DNA of 51,223 nt from Deltaproteobacteria bacterium (GCA_028818775.1 JAPPNE010000002.1:1-51223), one strand, 5' to 3'. Positions 9,073 through 19,325 are shown, numbered from the stretch's first letter. A program made the numbers and translations. The notes: a model not told the origin generated them from the sequence alone.

Positions 9073-10518
9073 ATGGCACTCGAAATCAAGCTCTCCCAGA
9101 AGATGATGCCGCAACTGGTGATGACGCCCCAGTTGCAGCAGGCCATCAAGCTTCTCCAGCTTTCCCAACTCGACCTCCAGCAGCGCATCTCCCAGGAGCT
9201 GCAGGAGAATCCGGCCCTGGAGGAAGCACGCGACGACGACGATGCCGCCCCGGACCGCGTGCGTGAACCCGAGGCGACGCAGGAGACGCTGGTCACCGAC
9301 CGCATCGCGGATTGGCAGGACTATCTCGACAACCACTCCAACTCGCGCCACGACATGGTCGCGCCGGAGGTCGTGCGCCAGGAAGAGGATTTCCCGTCGC
9401 TGGAGGACACCATTACGCGCCGGGAGACCCTCCACGAACACCTGCTGTGGCAGCTCCGCATGGCCGGGCTCGACCCGGCGGGCGAGAGCATCGGCCTGTG
9501 CATCATCGGCAACCTGGACGAACGGGGATACCTTGAGACATCGCTGGAAGAAGTCGGCGAGTTGGCCCGGGCGACGCTGGATGAGGTGGAGGACGTCCTG
9601 GCGCGGATCCAGCTCTTCGATCCGGTCGGCATCGCCGCCCGGGATTTGCGCGAGTGCCTGCTGGTGCAGCTCCACAGCGCGGGGTTGGGGGAAAGCGTGG
9701 CGGCGCGCGTGGTGGCGGCCCATCTTCGCGAGCTGGAGCGCAAGCAGTACGAACGGATCGCGGCGGCTCTGGACGTCGGCGTCGCGGACATCATCGAGGC
9801 GGCCCATCTCATTGCCTGTCTGGAACCGAAGCCGGCGCGGGACTATGATGACGGCGAGGTCCGCACGATCATTCCGGACGTGGTGGTGCAGAAGGTCGCG
9901 GGGGAGTACGTCATCTTCCTCAATGACGACGGAGTGCCGCCGTTGAGAATCAGCCCGCTGGTGCGGCGACTGGCCGGGGCTTCGAGCGAAGAGGCGCGCG
10001 AGGCCAAGGAATACCTGGACGGCAAGATCCGTGCCGCCACCTGGTTGATCAAGAGCATCCAATGGCGCCAGCAGACCCTGTACCGGGTCAGCGAGAGCAT
10101 CTTCAACTTCCAGCGCGAGTTCCTCGATCATGGCGTGGACCGGCTGAAGCCCCTGGTGCTGCGCGAGGTCGCGGCACAGATCGGCATGCATCCGTCCACG
10201 GTCAGCCGCGCCACTTCCAACAAGTATGTCCACACGCCGCAGGGCGTATTCGAGTTGAAATACTTCTTTCAGAGCGGCATACCGCGTAACGACAGCTCGT
10301 TGGTGGTGTCGGCGGAGTCGGTCCGGGAGCGGATCCGGGTGCTGGTGGAGTCGGAGGACCCGGGCAAGCCGCTGAGCGACCAGGAAATCGCCGTCACGCT
10401 GCGGGGACTGGGAATCGACATCGCGCGCCGGACGGTCGCCAAGTATCGCGAGCAGTTGGGCATCCTGCCGTCGTCGCGGCGGCGGGACCCGTATGGGCAA
10501 CGAGTCGAGCCCGCCTGA
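9073..10518 (+). CDS. rpoN: RNA polymerase sigma-54 factor
   Basis: RpoN directs polymerase to -24/-12 promoters under AAA+ activators. The 481-residue protein has the glutamine/leucine-rich region I (LVMTPQLQQAIKLLQLSQLD, residues 17-36), an acidic region II (EEARDDDDAAPDRV), the core-binding central domain, the HTH with GMHPSTVSRATSNKYV, and the RpoN box ARRTVAKYRE at 451-460. Length is normal. Position after lptB matches the widespread proteobacterial lptB-rpoN order; the hpf gene that usually follows is absent here. Confidence 0.97.
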   Translation: MALEIKLSQKMMPQLVMTPQLQQAIKLLQLSQLDLQQRISQELQENPALEEARDDDDAAPDRVREPEATQETLVTDRIADWQDYLDNHSNSRHDMVAPEVVRQEEDFPSLEDTITRRETLHEHLLWQLRMAGLDPAGESIGLCIIGNLDERGYLETSLEEVGELARATLDEVEDVLARIQLFDPVGIAARDLRECLLVQLHSAGLGESVAARVVAAHLRELERKQYERIAAALDVGVADIIEAAHLIACLEPKPARDYDDGEVRTIIPDVVVQKVAGEYVIFLNDDGVPPLRISPLVRRLAGASSEEAREAKEYLDGKIRAATWLIKSIQWRQQTLYRVSESIFNFQREFLDHGVDRLKPLVLREVAAQIGMHPSTVSRATSNKYVHTPQGVFELKYFFQSGIPRNDSSLVVSAESVRERIRVLVESEDPGKPLSDQEIAVTLRGLGIDIARRTVAKYREQLGILPSSRRRDPYGQRVEPA

Positions 10519-10571
10519 CGCGGCGGTTCGAAGGGAGTCCTGATCTCGGCACGAGGGACAAGGGGGTCGGC

Positions 10572-11033
10572 TTGCGAATCACGGACGTTCTGGATCCTGA
10601 AGCGGTCATTCCGAGTCTCGAGGCGCGCGACAAGTACGCCGTCCTCGAGGAGATCGTGACCCGCGTGTCGAGCCACTACGGATTCGAGGACTCGCAACGG
10701 TTGCTCGACGTGGTGCGCGCCCGCGAGCGGATCTGCAGCACCGCCATCGGCGAGGGCGTGGCCATCCCCCACGGCAAGCTGCCGGGGCTGAAGCGGGTGT
10801 TCATCGCCTTTGCCCGCAGCCGCGAAGGGGTCGATTTCGACGCCCAGGACGGCACTCGCACGCACCTGTTTTTTCTCCTGGTGGCGCCCGAGGAGTCCAC
10901 CTCCGAGCACCTGAGCGCGTTGGCGCGGGTGTCCCGGCTGGTCAAGGACGCCTCGCTGCGCGAGCACCTCATGCGCGTGCAGACTCCCGAAGAGGTGGTG
11001 CGGCTCATCGAGGAGAAGGAACGGAACCTCTGA
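10572..11033 (+). CDS. ptsN: PTS IIA-like nitrogen-regulatory protein
   Basis: A 153-residue EIIA of the fructose/nitrogen type. The phosphorylatable His lies in GVAIPHGKLPG (about residue 63), and the VAPEESTSEHLSALARVSRLV segment is typical of PtsN. In other bacteria it takes phosphate from a PTS relay and adjusts potassium transport or other targets rather than moving sugar. The start is TTG 10572, preceded by AAGGGGG with suitable spacing. The stop nearly abuts rapZ. No EIIB or EIIC domain is fused or adjacent. Confidence 0.92.
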   Translation: MRITDVLDPEAVIPSLEARDKYAVLEEIVTRVSSHYGFEDSQRLLDVVRARERICSTAIGEGVAIPHGKLPGLKRVFIAFARSREGVDFDAQDGTRTHLFFLLVAPEESTSEHLSALARVSRLVKDASLREHLMRVQTPEEVVRLIEEKERNL

Positions 11034-11050
11034 CCAGCCCGCTTGACATC

Positions 11051-11896
11051 GTGGTCGTCACCGGCCTTTCGGGGTCGGGGAAAAGCGTCGCCATGCGCGC
11101 GCTGGAGGACAACGGCTTCTTCTGCGTCGACAACCTGCCGGTCCTGCTCATTCCCAGATTCATCGAGCTTTGCCAGGGCTACCGCGAAGGCATCGAGCGG
11201 GCCGCCTTCGGCATCGACCTCCGCGGCGGACAGTTCATCGAGGGCTGGCAGGAGGTGCTGGACGAAACCCGCAGGGCCGGTCACCGGGTGGAGGTCCTCT
11301 TCCTGGACGCCAGCGACGAGCTGCTGCTGCGCCGCTTCAACGAGACGCGCCGCCCCCATCCGCTCCAGGCGGGCGGGTCGGTGCAGGACGGCATCGCGCG
11401 GGAGCGCGCGGCCCTGACGGGCATGCGCGACCTGGCCCACCGGGTCATCGACACCACGCATCTCAACGTCCACGATCTCAAGAAGGTCATCGAGGACTCG
11501 TGTATCCAGGCTCTGGGACGCCGGCGCATGTCCGTCTTCCTGATGTCCTTCGGCTACAAGTACGGCATCCCGGCCGAGGCGGACCTGGTCATCGACGTGC
11601 GTTTTCTTCCCAACCCGTTTTTTGTTAATGGGTTGGGGACTCGCAGCGGTTTGGCGCCGGAAGTACGGGATTTCGTTCTCAGCCGGCCGGAGACGCACGC
11701 TTTCGTCGAGCGCATGAGCGCGCTGCTCGATTTCACGCTGCCCAGCTATGAGCGCGAGGGCAAGAGCAACCTGACCGTGGCCTTCGGCTGCACCGGCGGG
11801 AAACACCGGTCGGTGGTGCTCGCCGCCGAGTTCGCGCGGCGCCTGGATGGGGGCCCATGGCGCATTCAGTTGCGGCACCGGGACGTTGACAGATGA
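11051..11896 (+). CDS. rapZ: RNase adapter / P-loop protein RapZ (YvcJ family)
   Basis: The protein has Walker A TGLSGSGKSVA at the N-terminus, CVDNLPVLLIP, FLDASDELLLRRFNETRRPHP, the FGYKYGIP and DVRFLPNPF motifs, and the C-terminal CTGGKHRSV motif of the RapZ/YvcJ family (about 284 residues). In E. coli it tunes glucosamine-6-phosphate synthesis through small RNAs. The GTG at 11051 is the first standard start and lacks a ribosome site. CTG at 11030, overlapping the ptsN stop, has AAGGA eight bases upstream and would add seven residues, giving a more usual N-terminus; the true start is uncertain. ptsN-rapZ-HPr is a conserved order. Confidence 0.93.
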   Translation: MVVTGLSGSGKSVAMRALEDNGFFCVDNLPVLLIPRFIELCQGYREGIERAAFGIDLRGGQFIEGWQEVLDETRRAGHRVEVLFLDASDELLLRRFNETRRPHPLQAGGSVQDGIARERAALTGMRDLAHRVIDTTHLNVHDLKKVIEDSCIQALGRRRMSVFLMSFGYKYGIPAEADLVIDVRFLPNPFFVNGLGTRSGLAPEVRDFVLSRPETHAFVERMSALLDFTLPSYEREGKSNLTVAFGCTGGKHRSVVLAAEFARRLDGGPWRIQLRHRDVDR

Positions 11897-11899
11897 CCC

Positions 11900-12175
11900 A
11901 TGCACCGCGTTAGGAAGAAGCTTGAGATCAAGAACCGCCTCGGTATGCACGCGCGCGCCTCGGCGCTGTTCGTGCAGACCGTCAATCAGTTCTCCTCGGA
12001 GGTCAAGATCTCCAAGGACGACAACGTCGTCAATGGACGAAGCATCATGGGCGTCCTGACCCTGGGAGCGGCCAAGGGCAGCAAGATCCGGGTCGAAACC
12101 CGCGGTGAGGACGCTCACGAGGCCATGCTCGCCATCGAGCAGCTCGTGGAGGACAAGTTTCGCGAGAGTGACTGA
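11900..12175 (+). CDS. ptsH: HPr-family phosphocarrier protein
   Basis: A 91-residue HPr. The phosphocarrier histidine is His17 in [10 protein letters not shown], and the regulatory serine position is kept as Ser48 in [17 protein letters not shown]. The start lies four bases after the rapZ stop. In this context it is probably the nitrogen-type (NPr-like) partner of PtsN rather than a sugar-transport HPr. Neither enzyme I nor HPr kinase is encoded nearby, so its phosphate donor must be elsewhere in the genome or missing. Confidence 0.94.
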   Translation: MHRVRKKLEIKNRLGMHARASALFVQTVNQFSSEVKISKDDNVVNGRSIMGVLTLGAAKGSKIRVETRGEDAHEAMLAIEQLVEDKFRESD

Positions 12176-12180
12176 CGTGG

Positions 12181-12212
12181 CCCGGTTGCAAGACCGTCCG
12201 CAACCGGGTTTT
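12181..12212 (+). terminator. Rho-independent terminator after HPr, in the metK leader
   Basis: CCCGGTTGC (12181-12189), a 10-base loop, the perfect complement GCAACCGGG (12200-12208), then TTTT. It lies 6 bases after the HPr stop and 52 bases before the metK ATG. It could therefore end the kds-rpoN-HPr transcript or act as an attenuator for metK; the sequence alone does not separate these. Confidence 0.7.
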
Positions 12213-12263
12213 CCCGCGGAACTGGAACAGGACGTAACGGAAAGGGTCGAACAGGCAGTATCC

Positions 12264-13439
12264 ATGACGAACAAGGACTTTGTCTTTACCTCGGAATCGG
12301 TGTCGGAGGGCCATCCCGACAAGATGTGCGACCAGGTCTCGGACGCGGTGCTCGACGCCCATCTGGCGCAGGACCCGAACAGCCGTGTGGCGTGCGAGAC
12401 ACTGGTCAAGAACGATTTGATCGTCATCGCCGGCGAGATCACCAGCAAGGGAAAGGTGGACTACGAGAGCCTGGCGCGCCGCGTCGCCCTCGACATCGGC
12501 TACGATGATCCCGCCAAGGGGTTCGACGGCAACACGTGCGAGGTGCTGGTGCGGCTGGTGAGCCAGTCTCCCAACATCTCTCAGGGAGTTACCGAAGGCG
12601 AGGGTCTTTTTAAGGAGCAGGGCGCCGGCGACCAGGGCATGATGTTCGGCTACGCGTGCGACGAGACCGAGGAGTTGATGCCGCTGCCGATCCAGCTCGC
12701 CCATGAGCTCGTCGGCTATCTGGCCAAGATACGGAAGTCCGGCGAGGCGCCGTTCCTGCGCCCGGACTCCAAGTCCCAGGTGAGCGTCGAGTACCGCGAC
12801 GGCCGCCCCCATCGCGTCACCAACGTGGTGGTGTCCACCCAGCACACCCCCGAGGTGCCTCACGACAAGCTCCGCGAGACCATCATCGACAGCGTGATCC
12901 GCGCGGTGGTCCCGTCCCAATACCTCGACAACGACACGGAGTTTCTCGTCAACCCCACCGGCAGCTTCGAGATCGGCGGCCCCCAGGCCGACGCGGGCCT
13001 GACCGGCCGCAAGATCATCGTGGACACCTACGGCGGCATGGGCCGGCACGGCGGCGGCGCCTTCTCGGGCAAGGACCCCTCCAAGGTGGACCGCAGCGCG
13101 GCGTACGTGGCCCGCTACGTGGCCAAGAACGTCGTCGCGGCCAAGCTGGCACGCCGCTGCGAGATCCAGCTTGCCTACGTCATCGGGGTAGCCGAGCCCG
13201 TGTCCATCGCCATCGACACCTTTGGCACGGGCGTGGTCTCGGACGCCGAGATCGTCAAGCTCGTGCGCGAGAACTTCGAGCTCACCCCCAAGGGCATCAT
13301 CGACGCCCTGAGCCTGCGCGCGCCCATCTACCAGAAGTCGGCGGCCTACGGCCACTTCGGCCGCAAGCCGGAAGACGGCTTCTTCACCTGGGAGCAGACC
13401 GATCGGGCAACACGCCTGAGCGGCGCGGTCAAGGGCTAG
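12264..13439 (+). CDS. metK: S-adenosylmethionine synthetase
   Basis: MetK makes SAM from methionine and ATP. The 391-residue protein begins [20 protein letters not shown], with the family signature [12 protein letters not shown] near residue 118 and the second signature [16 protein letters not shown] near 262-277; active-site His, Asp and Lys positions are kept in GHPDK and FSGKD. ATG 12264 fits the family N-terminus; an earlier in-frame ATG would run through the HPr gene and the terminator. It is followed by ahcY, so the two ends of the methylation cycle are adjacent. Confidence 0.97.
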   Translation: MTNKDFVFTSESVSEGHPDKMCDQVSDAVLDAHLAQDPNSRVACETLVKNDLIVIAGEITSKGKVDYESLARRVALDIGYDDPAKGFDGNTCEVLVRLVSQSPNISQGVTEGEGLFKEQGAGDQGMMFGYACDETEELMPLPIQLAHELVGYLAKIRKSGEAPFLRPDSKSQVSVEYRDGRPHRVTNVVVSTQHTPEVPHDKLRETIIDSVIRAVVPSQYLDNDTEFLVNPTGSFEIGGPQADAGLTGRKIIVDTYGGMGRHGGGAFSGKDPSKVDRSAAYVARYVAKNVVAAKLARRCEIQLAYVIGVAEPVSIAIDTFGTGVVSDAEIVKLVRENFELTPKGIIDALSLRAPIYQKSAAYGHFGRKPEDGFFTWEQTDRATRLSGAVKG

Positions 13440-14885
<1,446 letters not shown>

Positions 14886-14932
14886 CAGTCGCGGTTGAGG
14901 TTTCGGTCCGAGAGAGACAGACGCCCCAGTAA

Positions 14933-15066
14933 CCGTCATCCCCGCGAAAGCGGCCGGACCCCCCGAAACGTCATTCCCGCAAAACAGGCTGTGTCAAAAC
15001 CCCATCTTAGAGAGGCACCAACCCCCTGAAACGTCATTCCCGCGAAAGCGGGAATCCAGGGGTGGT
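14933..15066. repeat. Cluster of dispersed palindromic repeat copies
   Basis: The 303-base gap between ahcY and the next gene holds three copies of one repeat family. A partial copy, GTCATCCCCGCGAAAGCGG, starts at 14935; a truncated copy, GAAACGTCATTCCCGC, ends at 14980; and a full copy at 15029-15066 contains CATTCCCGC GAAA GCGGGAAT, a hairpin, followed by CCAGGGGTGG. The same unit recurs at 33149, 42581 and 45268. It marks the boundary between core genes and the accessory island. Nothing else gene-like is seen here except the promoter at 15135. Confidence 0.8.
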
Positions 15067-15134
15067 GGTGGGGCAACGTGTTCAATCCGCTCCACATCAT
15101 CTGACTTCTTGCGTCGTTTCGTGCCGGCTCCCGC

Positions 15135-15163
15135 TTGATTGCAACGCAATCGCGCGATAGCCT
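15135..15163 (+). promoter_or_regulatory. Candidate fitAB promoter containing a 15-base palindrome
   Basis: TTGATT (15135-15140), a 17-base spacer and TAGCCT (15158-15163) form a plausible sigma-70 promoter 26 bases before the antitoxin ATG. The palindrome GATTGC AAC GCAATC (15137-15151) overlaps the -35 box and spacer. It is well placed as an operator for the ribbon-helix-helix antitoxin, which in this family represses its own promoter. Confidence 0.5.
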
Positions 15164-15188
15164 GAGTCGTCACGAAAGAGGTGTGACG

Positions 15189-15434
15189 ATGGCAAGCATC
15201 ACGATTCGCAAACTCGACGACGACGTGAAGACCCGCCTTCGCATGCGGGCGGCCGGGCATGGGCGATCAATGGAGGAAGAAGCCCGCCTGATCCTGGCCG
15301 AGGCGGTCAAGAAAAAAACGGTGCCGCCCAAAGGCTTGGGGACATTGATTCACGAACTGTTCAAGCCTTACGGTGGCGTTGAGTTGGAACTGCCGCCGCG
15401 CGAGCCGGCACGTGAGCCGCCTCGGTTCGACTGA
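15189..15434 (+). CDS. FitA/StbC-type ribbon-helix-helix antitoxin
   Basis: An 81-residue protein whose N-terminal MASITIRKLDDDVKTRLRMR and HGRSMEEEARLIL are the strand-helix-helix pattern of FitA/StbC (Arc-like) antitoxins. The C-terminal tail (PPKGLGTLIHELFKPYGGVEL) would be the toxin-binding part. GAAAGAGG precedes ATG 15189. It lies 7 bases upstream of a PIN-domain toxin, the standard antitoxin-first order. It would neutralise that toxin and repress the shared promoter, where a palindrome is visible. Confidence 0.88.
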   Translation: MASITIRKLDDDVKTRLRMRAAGHGRSMEEEARLILAEAVKKKTVPPKGLGTLIHELFKPYGGVELELPPREPAREPPRFD

Positions 15435-15441
15435 GGCGGCA

Positions 15442-15864
15442 ATGGTGGTCCTTGACACCAACGTCGTGTCCGAGTTGATGCGTGACCACCCGAATCGGGA
15501 AGTCATCGTCTGGTTGGACGAACTGCCGACTCGGGAGCTGTATGTGACCGCGGTGACGGAAGCGGAGATCCTCACCGGGATTGCCTTCCTGCCTCGAGGT
15601 AAACGCCGCAGAGGCCTCGCCGACGCTGCTACACGCCTGTTCACGGATTTGTTCGCCAACAGGGTGCTCCCGTTCGACAGCGAGGCTGCGCGTGCCTACG
15701 CAACCATCATGGCCGCCCGCCGGAGCGCCGGGCGTCCGGCCCCGCAGGCCGATTGTCAGATCGCCGCCATCGCCCGTTCGCGCGGCATGAGCGTGGCAAC
15801 GCGCAATGTTCGAGACTTCGAGGGCACGGGAATCGAGGTGATTGACCCGTGGCGGCGCTCATGA
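15442..15864 (+). CDS. FitB/VapC-type PIN-domain toxin
   Basis: A 140-residue PIN ribonuclease. The acidic active-site residues are visible in order: Asp5 in VVLDTNVVSELM, Glu in VTEAEILTGI (about residue 45), Asp in PQADCQIAAIA and Asp in TRNVRDFEGTGIEVIDPW. The C-terminal IDPW motif is typical of the FitB subgroup. It appears intact, so with the gene upstream it makes a complete type II toxin-antitoxin module. VapC-like toxins cleave tRNA or rRNA; the target here is unknown. Confidence 0.9.
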   Translation: MVVLDTNVVSELMRDHPNREVIVWLDELPTRELYVTAVTEAEILTGIAFLPRGKRRRGLADAATRLFTDLFANRVLPFDSEAARAYATIMAARRSAGRPAPQADCQIAAIARSRGMSVATRNVRDFEGTGIEVIDPWRRS

Positions 15865-15924
15865 CGAGGCGGGTGGTGTCACCCCCCAGGCTATCGATGA
15901 CATCTCAGAGGCGAGTCAATCGCG

Positions 15925-18900
15925 ATGGCAGAAACCAACCAGAAAACGACGACAGCGGTCGAAGGTTACTTCGCGGACCTGCGAAGGGTGCGGGCGTCCG
16001 GCGGTGCGACCGGGGAGCGGTCGGCGTACGGGCCAGTTGCCAACCTGCTCAACGCGGTAGGTAACGCGCTCAAGCCCAAGGTGTTCTGCGTAGGTGAGTT
16101 GGCCGATCAGGGCGCCGGCCATCCAGACTTCGGCCTGTTTACGGCGAAGCAGGTGCAGAAGGGCAGACCCCGTGAGGGCCAGACCCCCGAGCGTGGGGTT
16201 GTGGAGGTCAAGCCTTCAGACGAAGACATGGACGCGCCTACTGTGCGCGACCAAGTCTCACGCTATTGGGGACGTTACCGGCTGGTCCTGGTGACCAACC
16301 TCCGGGAGTTTTCCTTGGTCGGCCCGGACTCGAGCGGGGGAGAGGCAACCCTGGAAACGTTTCGCTTGGCTGACAGCGACGACGAATTTGCGCGCAGGCT
16401 TGAGTCGCCTCGCAACTTCGCCCGCGAGATCGGAGCTGGTCTTGGCGAATATCTCGCCCGCGCACTGTCGCACCGGGCCGCGCTCGCCGAGCCCAAGGAC
16501 TTGGCATGGTTGCTCGCCTCCTACGCCCGCGACGGTCTTGCCCGGGTCGAGGCCGCGGGTGACGCCCCGTCCCTCAAGGCGGTCAGGTCGGCATTGGAAG
16601 AGGCGCTTGGCGTCCGTTTCGAGGGGGACAAGGGCGACCGTTTCTTCCGGTCCACCCTCGTGCAGACCCTGTTCTACGGCGTCTTCTCCGCCTGGGTGCT
16701 GTGCGCCCGGCAGGTGCCGGCACCGACGGACAGGTTCGATTGGCGCACGGCGGTGTGGCACCTGCGTGCCCCGGTGCTGCGGGCGCTGTTCCAGCAGCTT
16801 TCAGACCCCGGCCGCCTGCAGCCGCTCGGTCTCGTCGAAGTACTGGACTGGACCGCGGCCGCGCTGGACCGCGTGGACCGGTCTGCCTTCTTCGCCCGTT
16901 TCAGCGAAGGCGAGGCCGTCCCCTATTTCTACGAGCCGTTCCTGGAAGCCTTCGATCCCGAACTGCGCAAGCAACTGGGTGTCTGGTACACGCCAAAGGA
17001 AGTCGTTCGCTACATGGTCGCCCGCGTGGACAAGGCATTGAAGGATGACTTGGGCATTCCCGAAGGCTTGGCGGCGGAGAACGTCTATGTCCTGGACCCT
17101 TGTTGCGGCACAGGTGCCTATCTGGCCGAAGTGCTGCGCCGGATCGCCGTCAATCTCGAAGGCCAAGGGCTGGGTGCGCTCATCGGCGCACGGGTGAAGA
17201 AGGCGGCCACCGAGCGCGTGTTCGGATTCGAGATCATGCCCGCTCCGTTCGTTGTTGCACACCTGCAAGTCGGTCTGACCATGCAGGACCTCGATGCCCC
17301 GCTCGCCGACGACGAAACGGAACGCGCCGGTGTGTTCCTGACCAACGCCTTGACAGGTTGGGAGCCACGCACAACCAAGCCGTTGCCCTTTCCCGAATTG
17401 GAGGAAGAACGCGACCGCGCGGAGCGGGTGAAGCGGGATACTCCCATACTCGTAATCCTCGGCAACCCGCCCTACAACGGTTATGCTGGCATGGCGGTGG
17501 ACGAGGAACGGGAGCTTTCGAAAGCCTATCGGACGACCAAACGGGTGCGCCGCCCACAAGGGCAGGGTCTGAACGATCCCTATGTCCGTTTCTTCCGCAT
17601 GGCCGAACGGCGCATCGCGGAGAAGACGGGCCAGGGCGTAGTCTGCTTCATCTCTAACTATTCATGGCTCGACGGCCTGTCCTTTACGGGGATGCGGGAG
17701 CGTTACCTTGAGGCGTTCGACGCGATCCGTATTGATTGCCTGAATGGTGACAAATACAAGACGGGCAAGGTTGCGCCGGACGGCTCGCCCGACCCTAGCA
17801 TCTTCTCGACACAGAGCGATCCGGTGGGAATTCAGATCGGAACAGCTATCGCGACGCTAGTGCGCTCAGCGGAACACAAGCCCACCGGAGAGATCGGATT
17901 CCGGCATCTGTGGGGGCAAGTGAAGCCCGCCGGATTGACCGCGACGGCCGAGGATGAGCCGGACACGCTCTATGCAGGGATCGAGCCTGTGTTGCCGCTC
18001 GGTCTTCCTTTCTCACAAACACCGGTGAACGCGGACTGGTTCGGCTGGCCGGCGCTACCGGATCTGTTCCCCAAGTCATACCCCGGCATCCAAACCAAGC
18101 GCGATTCTTTCCTAGTGGACGTTGACCTCGATCGGCTCAAAGACCGCCTCACGGTTTACTTCGATCCTGAAGTGAGCCACGATGAAATGGCACGGCGCTT
18201 TCCAGTAGCGATGAAGAGTTCTTCTGGATTCGTGATTCGTGATGCCCGCTCGGTGCGCACCGCCCTACTTGCACGAGGCGGACCATCCGATACCGGCTTT
18301 ATTCGCCATACCTATCGGCCCTTCGACGATCGATGGCTATATTGGGACGAAGGTCGTGGTTTATTGGCTCGTCCATCCCCCGAGTACCTCCCGCACGTAT
18401 TCTCGGGGAACCTGTGGCTTTCGGCCGCACAGCATGTTCGGCGGGCTGCGGAGGAGCCACAAACGTGTCTCCTCACGAAATCAGGGTCGTTACACCTGAT
18501 TGAACGAAGCGGAAGCCTGTTTCCTGCTTGGCTTCGAGACGACAGTATAGGCGACGGTGGCAACAATGCGCGCCATGCCAATCTCTCGGCGACCGCGAAT
18601 CGCTACCTTGAACGCTTAGGCTCCGGTGTGGAAGAACTCTTCTATCATGTCCTCGCTACCCTTCATGATCCTACCTACCGCGAAGCTAACGCGGGAGCGT
18701 TGGGTATAGGATGGCCGCGTATCCCGCTTCCGGGTTGGCCGACAGGCGCCGTCGAAGGCACGACCGAGGCGTTTGCTAGATCGGTGGCTCGAGGACGCGA
18801 ACTTGCGGCGCTGTTTGATCCTGACGAATCTGTTCCCGGCGTCACACAAGGGCCCTTAAGCCCGGAGATTGCCATGATCGCGGTGCCTGCTACAGTAGGT

Positions 18901-19284
18901 GGACGCAATATGGTCGGCAACGATTTCGCCGTCACCGTTGGCTGGGGACGGTATGGTCAGAGCAACGCGGTGATGCCCGGGCAAGGGCGCGCAGTCGAAC
19001 GCCCCTTCACTGTGGATGAACGTGCGACCATGAGCGACGCTTTAGTTGGCCTTTGCGAAACCACTTTCGATGTCTATCTCAACGACACGGCCTTCTGGCG
19101 CAATGTTCCGTCCGCTCTCTGGAACTACAAGCTCGGCGGCTACCAGGTGCTCAAGAAGTGGCTCTCGTACCGCGAACGCTCCGTCCTCGGTCGTCCGCTG
19201 CGCCCGGAGGAAGTTCGCCACTTTACGGATACCGCGCGACGTATTCTTGCGATACTCAAAGTGGCAGGTGGAGAAGTGATTTAA
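15925..19284 (+). CDS. Helicase-less type ISP-like nuclease/N6-adenine DNA methyltransferase
   Basis: A 1119-residue single-chain restriction-modification-like enzyme. The N-terminus has a PD-(D/E)XK (Mrr-like) nuclease pattern: Asp68 in GHPDFGLF and Glu94/Lys96 in VVEVKPSDED. A helical coupler-like region follows, then GVWYTPKEVVRYMV and a gamma-class N6-adenine methyltransferase with SAM motif DPCCGTGAYL (391-400) and catalytic NPPY (514-517). The last 550 residues resemble the target-recognition region of type ISP enzymes such as LlaBIII. Unlike true type ISP proteins there is no ATPase/helicase between nuclease and methyltransferase, so it may cut more like a type IIG/IIL enzyme. ATG 15925 fits. 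An HEPN-like gene follows at +41 bases. Confidence 0.88.
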   Translation: MAETNQKTTTAVEGYFADLRRVRASGGATGERSAYGPVANLLNAVGNALKPKVFCVGELADQGAGHPDFGLFTAKQVQKGRPREGQTPERGVVEVKPSDEDMDAPTVRDQVSRYWGRYRLVLVTNLREFSLVGPDSSGGEATLETFRLADSDDEFARRLESPRNFAREIGAGLGEYLARALSHRAALAEPKDLAWLLASYARDGLARVEAAGDAPSLKAVRSALEEALGVRFEGDKGDRFFRSTLVQTLFYGVFSAWVLCARQVPAPTDRFDWRTAVWHLRAPVLRALFQQLSDPGRLQPLGLVEVLDWTAAALDRVDRSAFFARFSEGEAVPYFYEPFLEAFDPELRKQLGVWYTPKEVVRYMVARVDKALKDDLGIPEGLAAENVYVLDPCCGTGAYLAEVLRRIAVNLEGQGLGALIGARVKKAATERVFGFEIMPAPFVVAHLQVGLTMQDLDAPLADDETERAGVFLTNALTGWEPRTTKPLPFPELEEERDRAERVKRDTPILVILGNPPYNGYAGMAVDEERELSKAYRTTKRVRRPQGQGLNDPYVRFFRMAERRIAEKTGQGVVCFISNYSWLDGLSFTGMRERYLEAFDAIRIDCLNGDKYKTGKVAPDGSPDPSIFSTQSDPVGIQIGTAIATLVRSAEHKPTGEIGFRHLWGQVKPAGLTATAEDEPDTLYAGIEPVLPLGLPFSQTPVNADWFGWPALPDLFPKSYPGIQTKRDSFLVDVDLDRLKDRLTVYFDPEVSHDEMARRFPVAMKSSSGFVIRDARSVRTALLARGGPSDTGFIRHTYRPFDDRWLYWDEGRGLLARPSPEYLPHVFSGNLWLSAAQHVRRAAEEPQTCLLTKSGSLHLIERSGSLFPAWLRDDSIGDGGNNARHANLSATANRYLERLGSGVEELFYHVLATLHDPTYREANAGALGIGWPRIPLPGWPTGAVEGTTEAFARSVARGRELAALFDPDESVPGVTQGPLSPEIAMIAVPATVGGRNMVGNDFAVTVGWGRYGQSNAVMPGQGRAVERPFTVDERATMSDALVGLCETTFDVYLNDTAFWRNVPSALWNYKLGGYQVLKKWLSYRERSVLGRPLRPEEVRHFTDTARRILAILKVAGGEVI

Positions 19285-19325
19285 GAACGGTCACGGCGAA
19301 CCACCGTTGACTCAAGTCAGAGGCC

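Noticed and set aside
14933-15066. Repeat cluster as a CRISPR array
   Set aside because: Copies are unequal, palindromic, few and irregularly spaced, also occur elsewhere in the window, and no cas gene is present.
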